Positions 61,526-64,000 of a DNA stretch of 64,000 bases are shown here, one piece after another. Position numbers and translations under genes: made by a program. Position 1 is the stretch's first letter; the number at the start of each line of letters is the position of its first letter. Source of the stretch: Bombus terrestris (lineage: Eukaryota > Arthropoda > Insecta > Hymenoptera > Apidae); the NCBI RefSeq assembly GCF_910591885.1, contig NC_063275.1, positions 24,168,501 to 24,232,500 on the forward strand, read 5' to 3'. The notes under the pieces were generated by a model, which was not told the DNA's origin, made no database searches, and saw only the letters and a list, made by a program, of their open reading frames with translations.

Positions 61526-61710
61526 ACGATCAGCGAAATAAAAGAGAAAGAGTTTCAATGAAATAAATTTCCTTGTACATCGAAGCTTAACTCTTTGGTC
61601 GTGTTGAAAATATTCTATTATTCCAAGGATTGGAGTGACAAACGACTGGTTGTAATGAAACTTTAATTAAAACCGTTGAATGGACGGGATGGAAGTTGGT
61701 TTCCATTACA

Positions 61711-61965
61711 ATGAAATGAAACATTTGGACGAACGAGTGCACCGGGGCTGTGCCTGACTTGACAGGCAGAATAAAACTGTAGGTAAGCGGGCAAGAAAAA
61801 TGTGACTGTGTTTGGGTAGATGATCGGAATAAAATCTTGCGTGAACGGATAACTGTGTCAGAACCGTGTCTAATCGAAATGATAGAATAAAAACGTGCCT
61901 GAGCGGACAAGAAGAATAGAACCGTGTTCGTTTGGATGGATAGAACAAAACCATAGCCGGAGACT
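61711..61965 (+). repeat. 58-bp higher-order repeat made of 29-bp subunits
   Basis: The head motif gaataaaa or gaacaaaa recurs at 61769, 61827, 61885 and 61943, exactly 58 bp apart each time. A more diverged unit precedes at 61711. Each unit divides into two related 29-bp halves, for example gaataaaaacgtgcctgagc and gaatagaaccgtgttcgttt in the unit at 61885. Because 58 is not a multiple of three, the minus frames that stay open across it (82 and 162 codons) are unlikely to be selected coding sequence. Confidence 0.85.
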
Positions 61966-62025
61966 GGTAAAATCAATGGAGACAGTTCTCCTATCAGTAT
62001 GTTATGCGTGTTGCAACATGTATTA

Positions 62026-62232
62026 GGTTGTTCGAAAAGTTTCTTTCGTTTTATAAGGAAATAATAGACGCACAATGTTTCTTGTTTTATATTAGTTTAT
62101 TGAATTATGCACGAACGTAATAATAGAAATATAACGAAATGGATCATACCTAATTCAATAAAATAATATAAAACAGAAATTGTCGTTCGTCTATTATCAC
62201 TTTATGAAACGAAAGAAACTTTTCGGACAACC
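62026..62232. mobile_element. Mariner-like foldback MITE, copy 2
   Basis: The element is 207 bp between TA dinucleotides (62024-62025 and 62233-62234). The left end GGTTGTTCGAAAAGTTTCTT and the inverted right end GGTTGTCCGAAAAGTTTCTT differ at one base. Similarity continues inward for roughly 85 bp per arm, through ataatagacg, gttttatatta and tttattgaatta, leaving a loop of about 35 bp. It is clearly the same family as 6441-6636, with better preserved ends. It lies directly downstream of the 58-bp array. Confidence 0.9.
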
Positions 62233-62239
62233 TAATATT

Positions 62240-64000
62240 CCGCGCGCGCGATTTTTCTCAAATGTTGCCACTGATTAAGTGTCTAATTATCGTTTAATTC
62301 TTACTTATTCTTCGTTGGCTCGTTATTAGACACGCAAGAAATGCTTGGAAGTGAAATCGAAGTGTATCTAACACTGGAGAGACCAACATCAGGAATAGAT
62401 CGAAATTTCCTAAAGTCGAAATTTGTTTGAAATTGAACGAACCGAAATTGTATGTACGTAAGGAATAGTTAAATTTTTTCGTCGAGAGGTGTTGAGGTTG
62501 ACTTATAGAGGAACGAGTGGATGAATTTGTAATAGAAAAATATATTGAAATAAATATTGGTATAAGTACAGGTATAGTGTATGTTGACCCAAATCCTCAC
62601 TTTTTCGGTGTTACAATACGACAGAAGAAGGGTGATAGGGAGCACGTTCGTATATTTATAGCAAAGGACATTACCAAAAAGTTAACCTTGGCGTGTGGCT
62701 CTAACTGAAGGCTACAAGAAACAGCAATAGAAATCTACTTGTAGCTCTTTTGTTTCTAGACCTTGTAACCCAAAATACAAAATTTATATTCAAGGGCACA
62801 ATAATATGGACTCCAGATCTCCAGGTCACGGATATACAAAAGGAAAAGATGTAGAATTTTTCTTGAAGTAATTACTTCGACAAGGGGCAAATATAAATTG
62901 CGTGGAACGCTTCGAAAGCGATTAATGTTAAACTAATTGATACAGCCGAGCGGACGTCACCGGCGAACGTTAATCATCCATCGTTGTTGCATTCCGAGCG
63001 TTTATGAAAGTTTATTCCTTGTATTGTTTTACGTATTTTCACGAAATTAGCTGAAATTACAACCACAATCGCTTGCTCGCTGTTTCTATTAAAAGTTTCT
63101 CTCCGTTATTCTCCGTTATTCGATATTTTCTTTCTCTAACGAAAGAAGATTCTGCCCACTCTACTTCTTTGTGAACGACGTTACAAAAGCGTGAATGCTG
63201 TGCGCAAAATCCTATCTTTTTCAGATAATTGAAACGGATATGAAAATTACGTGCAAAATCACGCAGAGAATTTTCAGCGGAATTTTGAGAATCGTCTATT
63301 ATAATTGAGCGGTTCGTTTCGAAACCAGATACGAGCTTCATTGCTGCCAGTACACCGTCCTTGCGTATGGTTTACATCTTGAAGAAGCATTTTGCTTTCG
63401 CCATGGTAACTTTTGTTCTTTCCTCTCACGTCAACGTCAATAAAGTTACCGTGCGTGACGCATTTACTATGCAATATTCCTTATACGTGAGCGGGCTTTC
63501 GGGATCGTTTCAAGCCTCTCCTTTCTATTTCAATGATCTAGCAAGCTTCGCGTAAACAAGACACAGAATTTCGAACACGACAGAAAATGTTCTTTCCGCT
63601 CGTAATTTGTAGGTAACTTCTTGCAAAGCTATCGAACCTTTGGCGAACAGCTGGTAAATTTTATTAGAACGATTTCACGAAATGCAATTGAATTTTATAA
63701 ATGACGCCGTTGCGAAACTGGGACGAATAAAAATGGAAAGAGTCGATACTGGGTCAGTAGGATACTCGGTTTCTATTTACGTTTCTAGTTAAGCACCGAT
63801 ATAACCGAATTAAACGAACAAGGTACCCGCACCGACCTGGCCAGCCGCCTTCAGATTCTGTTTATCCTTCCACTTCTCACGTACTCCAACGCTTAATTAA
63901 AATTCTCACCTGCCGGAATCAAATTGATTAAATCGGAAATCCCAAATTGAAATATCTGGGCTGAAATGAATTATGGTTTTCGACGAGCGGTCCGTGTCAT
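62240..64000. other. Noncoding DNA
   Basis: A short cgcgcgcgcg run is at about 62242, and an 11-bp repeat (tctccgttatt, twice) at about 63100-63121. Minus frames of 66-94 codons at 63057-63474 have no recognised motif. No gene is supported. Confidence 0.45.

Noticed and set aside
61587..62075. Longest open frame in the window, 162 codons on the minus strand
   Set aside because: It crosses the 58-bp array and the left arm of a MITE. The unit length is not a multiple of three and a second minus frame is also open there, so the length is a repeat artefact.
1..64000. tRNA, rRNA, snRNA, CRISPR array, operon or prophage
   Set aside because: Scanning for T-loop motifs, regularly spaced identical repeats and compact gene runs gave nothing convincing. 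The sequence is clearly eukaryotic noncoding in character.

Overview
This is AT-rich eukaryotic nuclear DNA with no confident protein-coding or RNA gene. CpG-containing words (tcga, acg, cgaa) are common throughout, so CpG is not visibly depleted. The transposon content is sparse and broken, and the only gene-like signals are short splice-flanked open frames. Together with the mariner-type foldback elements this suggests an insect, most likely a hymenopteran such as a bee; that assignment is an inference. The window reads as intergenic DNA or the inside of very long introns.

The best supported features are mobile-element remnants. Four solo LTRs of one family lie at 5038-5473, 11397-11824, 12827-13410 and 60127-60642. 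Three have exact 4-bp target duplications and none has an internal region in the window. The first sits inside a copy of an older, degenerate AT-rich interspersed repeat whose other copies are scattered across the window. Two mariner-like foldback MITEs lie at 6441-6636 and 62026-62232, and one pogo/Tigger-like MITE at 34179-34532. A fifth, different LTR-like segment is at 35621-35906.

Local tandem structure is the second theme. There is an exact 58-bp higher-order array built from 29-bp subunits at 61711-61965, a degenerate array of about 30 bp at 2787-3030, and two-copy tandem duplications of 61, 67, 88 and 233 bp. A near-perfect 60-nt hairpin lies at 46591-46650.

More GC-rich islands are spaced through the AT-rich background (near 1.1-1.5, 18.5-18.9, 22.0-22.4, 23.3-23.7, 25.3-25.6, 27.6-27.9, 28.4-28.9, 40.8-41.2, 42.2-42.7, 43.7-44.0, 48.5-48.9, 49.1-49.6, 52.9-53.2 and 60.9-61.2 kb). 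They hold most of the protein-like open frames. Ten short frames are listed as low-confidence candidate exons or small ORFs. None matches a protein family I recognise, and open frames of 100-130 codons are expected by chance in this much DNA. I see no operon, CRISPR array, tRNA, rRNA or coherent multi-gene system.
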